Shown in pieces: positions 1-10,464 of a stretch of DNA of 64,000 nucleotides. How positions within the stretch are numbered: the first letter of the stretch is position 1; every line of letters starts with the position of its first letter. A program made the position numbers and the translations under genes. The stretch spans positions 124,001 to 188,000 of the forward strand of contig BLSF01000001.1 of the NCBI GenBank assembly GCA_012862575.1. The letters are read 5' to 3'. The DNA is from Parietichytrium sp. I65-24A (taxonomy: Eukaryota > Sar > Bigyra > Thraustochytrida > Thraustochytriidae). The notes below the pieces were generated by a model. It searched no databases. It had not been told where the DNA came from and was given only the letters and a program-made list of their open reading frames with translations.

Positions 1-624
1 TTTAAGTTGTCGCCTTACAACGCGCGCTCCGCCGGGTACGATATCCGAAGACCGATTTGGGCGCACTAGAGATGATCATTGGAAGGTGTAGCTCTGCTAG
101 GGTGCTATATGCATAGTCTAGATCTAAAGGGTTCCTTAAGACGAGAAAAGAAGGCCTTTTTTGCACAGTGAGTGTGGAGGAGAGTGTGGAGGGTAAGAAA
201 GAGTGAGTGCATTAACTCGGTTTTCGGTGAATTGCGATATCCCAATGTCGAGATAAAAATTGTGCACGGGAAAAATAATTTTGGAAATTCTCAAAAACTG
301 AACCCTCCGAAGCTCCCGGCTTTTCCCCTCGTTATTCTCATTGAGCAGTTGCAAGCTATATAACACTTTTCCATTTGGTGTGTGTTTTCTTTTCTTTTCC
401 TTTCCTTTCGCAGTACATCGAAATACTACTTTCCAGTCGTGAAACTGCTCTGCCTGTCCAAATATGGAGGAGGAGAGAAAACACGCCAGAGAACGAGAGA
501 GCAAGTCAATGGAGAGGTGTTGCCACCCCCAAAAACCAGCACACCTCTTAAAAGCTGCTATGGAGTTTTATAGCCGTGATATTTCTGTGGTACTCTGTAC
601 TACTGAGCAAAGGATTCGACTTGC

Positions 625-680
625 CTTCTCTTTCTCTTTCTCTGTCTGTGTCTCCGTCTCTCTCTCTCTCTCTCTCTTTC
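625..680. repeat. CT-rich microsatellite
   Basis: Interrupted TTTCTC and TC dinucleotide run; a plain simple-sequence repeat in the spacer. Confidence 0.8.
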
Positions 681-3356
681 TGTGCCCTGTATGAGGGAAT
701 CGTTAACTTAACTCGTGTTCTCTTTCCTGCTGTCCCTTCTGATCTCTTCTTGTCTCTTCACATCTGAGCCTCTCTTCTACTCATTTTCCAAACTCCACTC
801 TTCCCTCCTCTCTACTCCTAGTGGGTCGATAAGCGAATTCTTTCTTCATTTTGCGAGTGCAAAGTTTTGATTCGACACTTGAGTATAAGTTACTGTTGTA
901 CTACCTTCTTCGGATTCAAGTATTGAACCATTGAACTTTGCGTGGCTTACCGTGGTTCGGCAGAGAATGTAGCCGGTGCCGGTACTTGACAAAGAGTAAC
1001 TTCACGCGCTCCTCTTCCTTTCAGTGTCGCAATTGTCTCTTCTCACTGCTTGAATCCACAGATCCATCACAACACAGCTCCTGGTACGCAACTTGGACGG
1101 CGTGCGCTCTCTCAAAGACTGAAAGCTCGAAACGACTTTGAAAAAGCGAAGAAGGAAGGCATAGGAATAGGGAAAGGGAAAGGGAAAGGGATCTGGAGAG
1201 AGATCGCAATCGAGTGGAGAAACTCCTCTCTTTCACTGCTGTACTTTTTTTCCTCTCTTCTTTTTCATTCTTTGTTGCATATGTTTTCCCAGTCGTCGTT
1301 CCGAGTCGTGGTCTTTCTCAGAAATAATAAATGTGAACAAATCGGTGCGCCTCTTTTCCTCCCATGACACATTGCCTTCCCTCTTTCCGCGTACAATAGT
1401 TTCCAATTCAGAGTGTGAGAGAAACACCGACGTAGGGCACGGAAGGGCTCCCACATGTCGTGCTTATCGTTCTCAGCTCTGCTGGACTACCTTAGGACAG
1501 CATGAGACAGGCTAACACACGACGTACGTCTGCGCTGGCATATTCCGTTCATTGAGCTTTGTTTTTCTTCAGTGAACAATCAATTACTAAACCCATCCTG
1601 CCTCGGCAGCACAGAAGGGAAAATACTTGAAGGTGAACTACCTCTTCATTTTCCAGTACCAGTGGTACTGAGTTCTCACAGTCAGTACCAACCCATTTTC
1701 TTCCTCATTCTGCTTCTTTCCTCTTGCGCGCTCGCGAAAGAGTGGGGAAGAGTGGGAAAGAAGGGGAAAGGAAGGGAAAGGAATCGGAGGGGGAGGGAAA
1801 CGATCCGCGCCAGGAAATGCATAAATAAGTTAATCAAAAAGTGTGAGAGCCTCACCAGAATATCAGAATTCAGAATCCAGAAAACTCGAAACCCTCGCTC
1901 GTGGCGTGGGTTGAGTTAGTGGCTCGCGATCTTTTCGTACCAACACACCACTCACAAACGCACCCGCACTCGTGCGGGTAGTGCCCGGTAACAGAGCCAC
2001 ATCGCACACCTCCTCACACTTTGGCATCCTTGAGTAAAGCAAATACTTTTTCAACATCTCCTCCACACTTTCGCTGAGTACTGAGTACTCTTTCTCCACA
2101 CTCGCACGCGGGCGACTTGGTCATTCGACTTGTCAATCAATACTTGTGCGCTTTTCTTCCCTCTCCCAGCGTCTCCCAAGAAAGTGGTAGCGTTCGCTAC
2201 ATACCACTGTAGTGTCGTTTCGTGGAGGGCGAATGAGTACTGAGTGCTGGGTCGTGACTACCCAGCTAGTGCTACTCGTAGCAGCGTTGGTGAGGGAGTC
2301 CTATAGTGCTTGAACTACTTCTACTCGCGGTGTGCGTACAGGTTAACTTTTTCGAAAAAAGAACGATTTTTTTGTCTTTTCTTGACTGGTCGCTTTGCAA
2401 TCTTTGCAACCGATGAAAAGCTTTTTCTTTTTCTTTTCTCTTTTCTTTTTGCTCTCTCTTCGCTTTCCCTCGTGCAGTGCAGTGCAGTGTCGTGTCGTGG
2501 CGTGGCGTGGGATCCCTCGCGCGATCTCCCCTCCCAATCTTTGCATCAATCTCCTTCTCTCTGTTCACTCCTCACTCAACATGACACATTTCAAAACAGT
2601 GACTCGACAAGAAGAAAAAGAAGTAAAGAAAAGAAATGGTCACACAGGCAATCAAGTTCCGCAAATACTTCGAAAATAAATGATTGATTTCGACGGAAAG
2701 AGTTCACTGGCAAAGACACCCACAGAGAGAAAGAGAGGGAAAGGAAAGAAGGAAAGGAGGGAAGATGAGAAAAAGAAATAGGGAGTTGAACAATGGACTG
2801 AATGGCTGGCTGACCGTGGAGACTGTGGCGAATGAAGTTTCGCCTCTCCCTCTTCCAAAGTGCGCACGACGAATATTAAAAAAAAAAATTAAAAAAAGAG
2901 TAACAAAACAAAACAACCAAAACAAAATCAATCAATGCAAATTTCGAGCCACTCCATTTGGCCGGCGAAACAAAACAACAGAGAACACAATTTTTCGATT
3001 GATTTGGAGACACAGACTACACAGACACACATGAGCGAGAGTGCTTCTTGCATCATGTGCAACACGTCTACTATATCGGGTAGACGGGATATAGAACCCG
3101 CCACCCTTGACCAAACAAGTTGTTGTCCAAACCGAATTCCCGATGTCTCCGTTTTACTGCTTCCCATAGACGTCCACCTAATCCAAAAGAACTCGACTCT
3201 TGTTCATCTCCAGATTTGCGGAACGACCTCACTCTCCACCTCTCACTGAAACAGCATACCGTAGCCCATAACAATCTTTCGAGGAACGCATGCCCCATTA
3301 GCGTTACCCATAGTGGTAAGCCTGAGCTTCACCAATCACTCTCAATGAAAGGAGTG

Positions 3357-3383
3357 CTCGAGTATCTCGAGTATCTCGAGTAT
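3357..3383. repeat. Three CTCGAGTAT units
   Basis: Three perfect copies of a 9-base unit containing the palindrome CTCGAG lie head to tail about 250 bases before the first gene. Confidence 0.8.
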
Positions 3384-3534
3384 CAAACTTACTTTTCGCG
3401 ATGTGCAATGATGAACTAAAAATTTGCGATGGGCAATGAGTAGCTGAAAAAGGGGAGTGCTAAGCGAATAGCCTAACGCCCGGCCTCGCGAAAAGTGGGA
3501 GGCTGGGGTCTCTCACGGACACAGACTGTGGGCA

Positions 3535-3582
3535 AGACAAAGACAAAGACAAAGTGCAAAGACAAAGTGCAAAGACAAAGTG
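3535..3582. repeat. ACAAAG tandem repeat
   Basis: Repeats of AGACAA grade into longer GTGCAAAGACAAA units; simple sequence immediately upstream of the first coding region. Confidence 0.8.
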
Positions 3583-3589
3583 CGTAATA

Positions 3590-3620
3590 GAATTCAGAAT
3601 TCAGAATTCAAGATTCAAGT
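3590..3620. repeat. Degenerate AGAATTC repeat
   Basis: Four to five copies of a 7 to 8 base unit of the form AGAATTC end 16 bases before the ATG at 3636. The same kind of unit recurs in other spacers (27.76, 41.64, 42.76 and 61.43 kb). Confidence 0.7.
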
Positions 3621-3635
3621 TTTGGATGTTGGAGA

Positions 3636-4781
3636 ATGGCAGGGCTCTTGCCGCAAAGGCTGGTTTCCAAGCTGAGCGGGCCGTGGTCCACGAAGGCGTT
3701 TTACATTGAATACGGAGGGTACCTCTCCAACCATCTCGCGCACGGAGTGGTGGCGCTGAGTGTGCTTGGCGCGGCGGACGAGAGGATCGAAAAGTTCGCG
3801 TCCAATCGCTCTGCTGCGCTTGAGAGCGCAGAACAGTGGAAGAAGAAAGAAAGCGCGGAAGAAATTCGAACGTTTCCTGCGGAGCTGATGGGGAAGAGAG
3901 AAAGGTTCTATGCGCTCCAAGGATTCTACGAAAGGGAATGCTCGGGACGAGGAGTGGATGGCGCCATTCAAACCTACCTGCCCAAGCTTGCCCCGGGTCT
4001 CGTTGGCGCTGCCGTCCACGGACTCATCCATCTAGGATACGGATATGCGGCAGGTTCGCCTCGCGTCGTGTCGGAAGGTCTGGCATACCTCCACCACAGC
4101 AACCTCTTCCTCGGGGACAGCGAAACAGAAGCAAAATCCAATCTGCCATTAGACGCGGAACCCTCCTTTGAGGCGTTTCAGAACCGTTTCGTTCAAGCTG
4201 TAGACCGTGTCCGCGCCGAACATCTCCTTGAAAAGCACATGGACTCATACCTGGACAAGATGAAAGAAGTGAAGCTTTCGACCTTCCAAAAGAAGATGCA
4301 CTCCTTGAGCAGCCCAGAAGGAATTGCTCTCCTACAAAAGTACGTTGCTGATATCCATGAACCGTCTCAAGCCGGATGGCTCGTTGATGTAAGCTTGAGT
4401 GCATTCCTCCACACGAGCGACAAACGGACGTGCGACTTTTTCATTCTCCATGGGGTGACTTCCGCATGGGCGTTGCAGCAAGTTGCGCACCTCCTCTCTG
4501 AGCCAGCGCCTGTATACCGAGCATACCTGCGCGCCTTCTTGGCCGTTTACGCTGTACAAGGTTGTCCGGCCCTCGACACCTTTGCCCCACGGGACCACAG
4601 TGCCCTGGAAAGTCTCTCGTGGGAACAGATCTCTCAGCGAGCTGTAGACGCCGAATGCGACGAACACGTCTACAAGCTTGTCCAAGTTGCCTTACTCCGT
4701 AGCAAGGAAGCAGGAGCAATGCACGAGAACTTTTACAAGTCGTGCGCTCTGCAAGTCCTTGAGACGCAGTATCGATTTTGA
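3636..4781 (+). CDS. Questin oxidase-like (DUF4243) protein
   Basis: Predicted 381-residue soluble protein without introns. It matches by eye the questin oxidase-like family (DUF4243): an N-terminal tract with Asn-His and a second His (YLSNHLAHG, about residue 30), then VHGLIHLGYG near residue 128 and LHHSNLF near residue 155. These His-rich helices are the recognisable family features. In fungi, questin oxidase opens an anthraquinone ring in secondary metabolism; most family members in other eukaryotes have no assigned reaction, so a redox role is inference. The ATG follows directly on the upstream spacer repeats, and the frame starts with a short basic tract. The neighbour on the right is on the opposite strand and converges on it, so there is no sign of a metabolic cluster. 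Length agrees with the family's usual 350-450 residues. Confidence 0.7.
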   Translation: MAGLLPQRLVSKLSGPWSTKAFYIEYGGYLSNHLAHGVVALSVLGAADERIEKFASNRSAALESAEQWKKKESAEEIRTFPAELMGKRERFYALQGFYERECSGRGVDGAIQTYLPKLAPGLVGAAVHGLIHLGYGYAAGSPRVVSEGLAYLHHSNLFLGDSETEAKSNLPLDAEPSFEAFQNRFVQAVDRVRAEHLLEKHMDSYLDKMKEVKLSTFQKKMHSLSSPEGIALLQKYVADIHEPSQAGWLVDVSLSAFLHTSDKRTCDFFILHGVTSAWALQQVAHLLSEPAPVYRAYLRAFLAVYAVQGCPALDTFAPRDHSALESLSWEQISQRAVDAECDEHVYKLVQVALLRSKEAGAMHENFYKSCALQVLETQYRF

Positions 4782-5026
4782 AGTTTTCACCTTTTCTCAT
4801 TTTTGTTCACCCTACTCTACTCGAATTTATAGACTATCTCTTTCCAAGATTGATTCCCTTTTCTTTCGCCCGAGTCGCACAGCAATGTACGTTGAGACGG
4901 ACCTTTTTCCAAAAGTATCGACATCTTCAGAATTTTGAAGTTGCAGAGCTTGGTACTCTCGACTTGTTTGCTTTGCCCCTCCTCTCGTAACCTTTGTGTC
5001 TCACTATTTCTCAACTTGTGCTACCG

Positions 5027-5065
5027 GTGAGTGAGTGAGTGAGTGAGTGAGTGAGTGAATGAATG
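5027..5065. repeat. GTGA tetranucleotide microsatellite
   Basis: About eight GTGA units followed by GAAT and an alternating TA run, lying between the two convergent genes. Confidence 0.9.
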
Positions 5066-5111
5066 TATATATATATATTTTTAAAGTTGTCATTATTGGT
5101 AAAAGTAGATC

Positions 5112-7823
5112 TTACATTTCGAAGGTGGAGTCGGACAAAGACACCACCAAGGCGGTCACATTGTCTGAAGTTCCTAAACGCAGAGCAAAGTCCACGAGGC
5201 GCCGGCTTGCCTGCTGCGGGGTCGTGCAGGTTCTACATATCTCCACTGCTTCCTCGTTTGTCAGGGCGTCCCAAAGCCCGTCACAAGCGATCACAAGAAA
5301 CGATTGCGAACTGTCGCTTTGGTCACCGCCCTCCAAAGACATCTCATCCAAATTTACGATCTCCCACTCTGGCGTGCAGTCAACGAGGTTCTCCGAAAAC
5401 TCGAAACTAGTTTGCCCGTATGCCGGATGGTCGCGGGGAAAGAACCATTGGTAGTTGTCCTGGGCGGGTTTTTTATAATCCACATCTCCTAAAGCCCTGG
5501 AAACTGCCAACTCGCCATTTACGCGACTCGTCTCTATATAATTAAATCTGCGCTTAGCTTGCGCACGAATCTCTGGGTCGTTAAGGTCCATGCGGTGCAG
5601 CTTTTCGATGAGCATCTCGCGCTCCACTGTAACCCAGCCACCAACGCGCTCAATTCTCGAGCGCTCATCCGTCCGCGATGGCGAATGCTCATGCGACAGC
5701 GCCTTGATTCGCCCCGCATGGAAGAGCACTGCACGGGAGTCGCCAATATTGGCGACGGCTACACTTCGAGCCTGTGATGGATCGTCGTCCGAGTAGTGTA
5801 CAAGTGCGACGAGCGCACACGACCCATCCTGCATACGGGGTGTCGAGCCGTACGCCAAGTCAAAGAACTCGCTCTCTATGCGCTCGAACGCGGAATTGAC
5901 TGCCTCCACAGGCCCATGTGGCCAATCCTCAAACATACGCTCGCTATCTGCACTGTACACGTGTAGCTTTTTGCTTGCCAGCTCGGCCACTCTTTTCCCA
6001 CAGTGCCCGTCAAACACACCGTAAAACCCCATGCTCGTCCCCATGTACCTGGGAAGCGCCACGTCGTAGTCCTCCATCGAAGATCTACAACCTTGCTCCG
6101 CCGTGCGTCCAAAGACGGCGTTGCCCAGCGGCTCTGGGGCCACCTCGAGCTCTGTCGCAGGAACGTTTCTCTTGGCTGGGAAAAGGTTTTGCTCCATCGC
6201 AAACATACCTTCGCTCTCGAAATCCGCTGCACCGTCTATTAACCCCGAAGAACCTCCCCTATCAAATGCGCGCAAACGCTCCAGCCCACTCGCGGCGAAA
6301 GAAGACGTGAGCTCCTCATCCTCCTGGCCAAAGTCATCCTCTGGCGGAGGCATATCATCGGAAGACACTGAGAATCCGCCGCGAAGATGTGGCGGTACAT
6401 ATTTCGACGGGCCCTTTTTGACAGCAGAAAGCTGGCTTCGAGTCGCCGCAACTGACGTCACCGGAGCTGGGGACACAAACGCCACAGAAGAAGCCGCGCC
6501 ACTAGAGGAGGAGTTCTTCCCGTTGGAAGGCGACCCGCTGCTCAGCATTCCTCCCAAAAGCCCCGTCTTGGGCTGGAGCTCGCGCCCGATGAACCCACCG
6601 CTAGGGCTCTTCGGGGACTGGGAGTGGACGGAGCCGGACGACGGAGAAGGGTCATCCAGCTCCAAGGGCGGTTCGAATAGGCGCTTACTGGACTCGGTTG
6701 GCTCACAGAACGAGGACGGCCGACGCTGAGGCGACAAGAATGCGGGACTCCTCGATATCGGGCTCCCAATAGATTGTGCGTCCAGGGCAGGAGGCCGTAC
6801 ACCTGACCTCGACCTAGGAGATTGAAGACTATTACTATGGAACGGTTGTCCGAACGATGCTGCAGAAGCGGACGACGAAGCGGACGTTGTGGACTTGGGA
6901 TACAATGGCGGCGTCGCACAAGTCACCGGAACCGCCACGGCTGGCCGCGAGCCTCTCGGGCTCGTCGAACTTGACCCGCTTGGACTAAGTGGGGCAAAAG
7001 AGGAAAATTCCCGCGTGGCGATTCTATCGAGGCTCGGGGCAGGACTAGCCTCAAATACAAATGGATCTTCCGGGTCTGCCCCAACAGAGTCCAGTCCTGT
7101 CATTTCATCCGTCTCGCCGCTCGAGCTAGTGCTCGTCGAGCGGCGCAGGTGTTTACCAAAGCGCGGAAAGTTTGCGCCGTCCACTGTCGGGACATTCACG
7201 CTCCCTATTGTCGGCCGGCTCTGTGCTCGTCGGTTCTCCATTTGCCCCATCGACAGCATTAGGTCCTCTTCGGACTGGGACCAAAACCTTGCCCGCGGAT
7301 CTGGGTCGCTGCCGTCCCCACTTTGCGACCTACCTGCGAGAATTTGGCGATTAGGAATATTCTGCGGAGTGAGACCATTGATTGCAAGCCCGGCGTCACT
7401 CGGATCGCCGTCGTCTAGAATGTAATACATCACCGCCAAGTGGAAGCAAAACAACCAATTTTTCATGTCTTCCTCCGTATGTGCGTGCAGATGATAGGTT
7501 TGCCCGAGGTCCGTGCTCAAGGATATGATCGTTCTGCTCTGGACTGACCTCGCCGTTTTGACAACCATCACATCGCCAATACTTACCAGAGCCTCTTCCG
7601 GCGCGCCCTTCTCGACGCTGGCGTACACCACCCCGTCCCGAAACACCACGTAGCGTCGCTCCCATTCATAGTCGTTCGGATGCTCATTCTTGGGCACGCA
7701 TTTGATCTCCAGGTACCCCTCTTTCTCAACTTTCGACTGTGCAAAGTGCTGCCGGTAGCTATCCAGTGTTCGCGGCTGCTGATAGCTTGCCGCGATCTTC
7801 CGAAACCCGCCCATCGTCGCCAT
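5112..7823 (-). CDS. PH domain-PP2C protein phosphatase
   Basis: Predicted 903-residue protein, no intron. Residues about 34-132 form a PH domain, with the final-helix Trp in the segment MKNWLFCF. A long Ser/Pro-rich, probably disordered linker follows (about 190-560) and contains the short motif KYVPPHLRGG near residue 473. The last 330 residues are a complete PP2C (PPM) Ser/Thr phosphatase: SMEDYD, FDGHCG, NIGDSRAV, SRALGDVDY, ACDGLWDAL and SDNVTALVV supply the expected metal-binding aspartates, so it should be active with Mn/Mg. The PH domain suggests recruitment to phosphoinositide membranes. The frame is open eight codons upstream to a TTG; the ATG at 7823 (MATMGG) is the first ATG, with a second three codons later. 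PH-PP2C fusions are known in stramenopiles; the substrate is unknown. Upstream lies a spacer with two TGACGT sites. Confidence 0.92.
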   Translation of the reverse strand: MATMGGFRKIAASYQQPRTLDSYRQHFAQSKVEKEGYLEIKCVPKNEHPNDYEWERRYVVFRDGVVYASVEKGAPEEALVSIGDVMVVKTARSVQSRTIISLSTDLGQTYHLHAHTEEDMKNWLFCFHLAVMYYILDDGDPSDAGLAINGLTPQNIPNRQILAGRSQSGDGSDPDPRARFWSQSEEDLMLSMGQMENRRAQSRPTIGSVNVPTVDGANFPRFGKHLRRSTSTSSSGETDEMTGLDSVGADPEDPFVFEASPAPSLDRIATREFSSFAPLSPSGSSSTSPRGSRPAVAVPVTCATPPLYPKSTTSASSSASAASFGQPFHSNSLQSPRSRSGVRPPALDAQSIGSPISRSPAFLSPQRRPSSFCEPTESSKRLFEPPLELDDPSPSSGSVHSQSPKSPSGGFIGRELQPKTGLLGGMLSSGSPSNGKNSSSSGAASSVAFVSPAPVTSVAATRSQLSAVKKGPSKYVPPHLRGGFSVSSDDMPPPEDDFGQEDEELTSSFAASGLERLRAFDRGGSSGLIDGAADFESEGMFAMEQNLFPAKRNVPATELEVAPEPLGNAVFGRTAEQGCRSSMEDYDVALPRYMGTSMGFYGVFDGHCGKRVAELASKKLHVYSADSERMFEDWPHGPVEAVNSAFERIESEFFDLAYGSTPRMQDGSCALVALVHYSDDDPSQARSVAVANIGDSRAVLFHAGRIKALSHEHSPSRTDERSRIERVGGWVTVEREMLIEKLHRMDLNDPEIRAQAKRRFNYIETSRVNGELAVSRALGDVDYKKPAQDNYQWFFPRDHPAYGQTSFEFSENLVDCTPEWEIVNLDEMSLEGGDQSDSSQSFLVIACDGLWDALTNEEAVEICRTCTTPQQASRRLVDFALRLGTSDNVTALVVSLSDSTFEM

Positions 7824-8612
7824 ATTTGTTTTGGCAAACCCAACCAACCCTGCTCCCTTCGTCTATGGCAGACTTTCACAATCCACAACGGCCAATCTCT
7901 CCACAAAATTTTGTGGACTGCAAATCGCAAATCGCAAATCTCTCCTCGTACGTTTCTAATTCTGTAAAGCAATCGCTCTCCCGATGTCACTCACGACTGT
8001 CTTACATACCGTGGAAAAAAACCGCCTTACGAATTGGAATATCAATATCTCTGTCGTACTACTTGTGTACCTGACGGTTGTTGTTGTTGTTGTTTTCCCA
8101 CTGTTCAACTTCCCTCCTTCCTCCTTCTTCCTTCTTCTTTCCCGGGGCTCGACCCAGCCCGTCCGCGCGTCCCAAAGAAAAATAAAATCGTCCCGCGCAC
8201 TCCCTCCTCCCCACAGCTGTGGAGAAACGGTAGATTTTCGGTGGACTGACGCCAGCTGTGGAACGCCTTCCTTCCTTCCTTCCTTCTTTCCCCCTGCTGG
8301 CGTCCTGGCGTCGGCGAATTAGCGTGAGCCAAGTACGAAAACGGCGGTGCGCGCAGGTGTGTGCTCCCTCACAAGACAAGGTGGAGAATAGTCCCTCCTA
8401 TTTCGCCGAAAGATTCTCCGAGGACTCTTTTTGCTTTCACTCTTTTTCTTTGCAGTGTACTCCCCCGCTACCCCGGTTGTTCCGACGCTTTCCCCCGCAC
8501 TCCTACCGTTTAGCGTAACCAACTGCGTCAGGAGGCCTAGGGTGACTAGGAGGTCTAGGATGGGTGGGAAGTTTGGGAAGTGCATCGGCGTTCGTAACGA
8601 TGGAGGCTATGG

Positions 8613-8638
8613 TGACGTGATGCATCGAAGCTTGACGT
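8613..8638. promoter_or_regulatory. Pair of TGACGT (CRE-like) sites
   Basis: GGTGACGTGAT at 8611 and CTTGACGTAAC at 8631 are 20 bases apart, about 790 bases upstream of the PP2C ATG. TGACGT is the core bound by CREB/ATF-type bZIP factors in other eukaryotes. A pair alone could be chance; it is listed because denser clusters precede two other genes in this window. Confidence 0.35.
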
Positions 8639-9621
8639 AACGGAAGAGGTGGCGTTACGAGGGAGTGTCGTGGACTGAACTGCGCGGATACCGGTAATGG
8701 CCCCACCTTGAATTGTAGTGGTGTTCCTTTGTTCCTTAATGTTCTTAGTCCTGGACTAATGAAGTGAAACTGGTGAATGAAACGAAACGAATGGAGAATG
8801 TTTTCTCAACTTTTTGCAAGTCAATTTTGCTTTACCTTTTATTTTATTTTATTATTTTATTTCATTCGTGCACTGCCTCTAAACATCATCGACCAAGATA
8901 TTGGTTTTCATTATTTTCCATTCCAGTTTTCGTTGAGCAAAGATTGTAAACACGAAACAGTTTGCAAATAAATGTCAACGAAACCAGCTTTCCGAACCTT
9001 GTGACCGGATGTTGGGATCTCACACAGCTCAAGCTATAGCAGGAGAGACTTGCGTTGAATAATTACAATGATTACAATGGTAAGAGTCTCCGATGATCTT
9101 CAACGGCCCGCGAAGCACCTTTATAAAACGAAAAAGCCGCGACAAAGTCATCCTTGGGAGAACCGACGGGAACGCCATTCTTTGTAGCTGGAAAACGCAG
9201 GTTCTCGCTTCACGCCCCTTAAGACCGACGATGAAGAGGGCTCTGTGACACCTTCAAGTGAGCAGCGGATCCCTCGATTCCGCCGCGGCCTTTCGCATTC
9301 GCATGTTTCCATTCTAATCACCGAGCTGAGATGGTTTACGCAAATGGAGAGAACCCAAGTTGCCACTCTTTGACCCAAGGGAACCAATCGGTTTGGCGTT
9401 GCCATTAATTCGCTATCACGCACCACGCTATCATGTTCCCTTGCCCACGCGAAGAAGGGGAGACCGGGCAATGATTGTAAAGAAGATCGAATTTTATTGC
9501 AAATTGTCACAAGTTGGAGAAGAATGAAAAGAATTTTTGCAAAACCCAGTGCTTTTTTTACGGAGACAAAGTTGTTTTGATCAAGATCAAGACATTTCTC
9601 AACCGAGACAGATGGACTCCA

Positions 9622-9736
9622 TTATCACTTTTCGACTTATCACTTTTGACTTGTCACTTTTCGACTCGCCACTTTTTCACTGATCTCATATGATCACTAT
9701 TCGATTCGACTTGCCACTTTTGACTGATCACTTTGA
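9622..9736. repeat. Degenerate 15-base minisatellite
   Basis: About seven imperfect units of the form TATCACTTTTCGACT / TGTCACTTTTCGACT / TGCCACTTTTGACT run head to tail. A near-palindrome TGATCTCATATGATCA interrupts them. Non-coding spacer DNA. Confidence 0.75.
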
Positions 9737-10464
9737 AATTGACTGGCATGTTTGCGATGCACACCGCCAATCACTGTGCAGCCTGTCGTAACCTCGCTCT
9801 CACCGGACTCGGCCCTCTGTGCGCTTCCGTCCACCCAAACATCGCCGTATTGTATAACAACCGCACCGTGCAGTGTGACCCTCAACCTTCTCCTTCAACA
9901 CCACCTTCCAAGTCCTATCGCAAAATATTAATTGACCCTAGCGCTCGATGTCTCTCCAGGTCCTACAAGGTCCTAAACCAACCTTACCTCACCGTCTCGG
10001 AGGTGGGCTTCTAGTTACGTGATTAGCCAGTATGGTAGGAGAAGGGACCGCAGAAGATGAATAGAGGAAGGATCTGGGTAACTCTAACAAAAAATTGTTC
10101 AAAGTAATAAACGTGCGAATGAGACACTCAGTTGACAGTGAAAAGGACAGTCAATCTTTTGGAAAAGAAGGTTGGATAGTTGGTTTGTTGTTTGTTTGTT
10201 TGTTTGATTGGTTTCAAAGTCGATCGTTGCAGCGGACGACAAGCAAGCGAGCAATCAAGGCAGGCTTCTTCATTCACACTGCAAACTGATTGTGGAGGGA
10301 CGAACGAAGGACGCTGCGGTCAAGTTCGAGCTCGTATGCCAACGCGAGAGGTTGGAGGGTCGAAAGTTGGTGTCTCGGGCTGGGCAGCGGGTTCCAGCTT
10401 GAAGGTCGAGGTGAGGTGAGCTGTTTGAACTCTGTGCTTGGATTGGTTTGGGGAGAAACGGAGG

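Larger units (their letters stand above)
1..3635. other. Low-complexity intergenic spacer
   Basis: No convincing gene is visible in either strand. The many short open frames are made of CT-rich, GA-rich or poly-A stretches and show no recognisable domain. The stretch holds CT-rich microsatellites (about 625-680), poly-A/T runs, GTGTCGTGTCGTGG-type repeats near 2485, three CTCGAGTAT units, ACAAAG repeats and a degenerate TTCAGAAT repeat just before the first gene. A gene with many short introns cannot be excluded by eye. Confidence 0.6.
7824..10464. other. Divergent promoter spacer
   Basis: This 2.6 kb region separates the PP2C gene (-) from the metallophosphoesterase gene (+). It holds GTT repeats (8076-8094), CTTC repeats (8266-8290), an AT-rich block (8835-8866), two TGACGT sites, a degenerate 15-base minisatellite (9622-9736) and GTTT repeats (10181-10211). 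Short open frames here lack domain features and several begin at TTG. No RNA gene was recognised. Confidence 0.6.

Noticed and set aside
1600-1640. CTCGGCAGCACA, similar to the 5' end of U6 snRNA
   Set aside because: The match stops after about a dozen bases; the conserved ACAGAGA box and downstream U6 sequence are missing.
5112-7847. Upstream extension of PP2C, myosin, SAH hydrolase, metallophosphoesterase and AMT frames to GTG or TTG
   Set aside because: Non-ATG starts are unlikely for these nuclear genes; the first suitable ATG gives the family-like N-terminus in each case.
9148-9510. 120-codon minus-strand frame
   Set aside because: Short, without domain or conserved pattern, located in a repeat-bearing promoter spacer.
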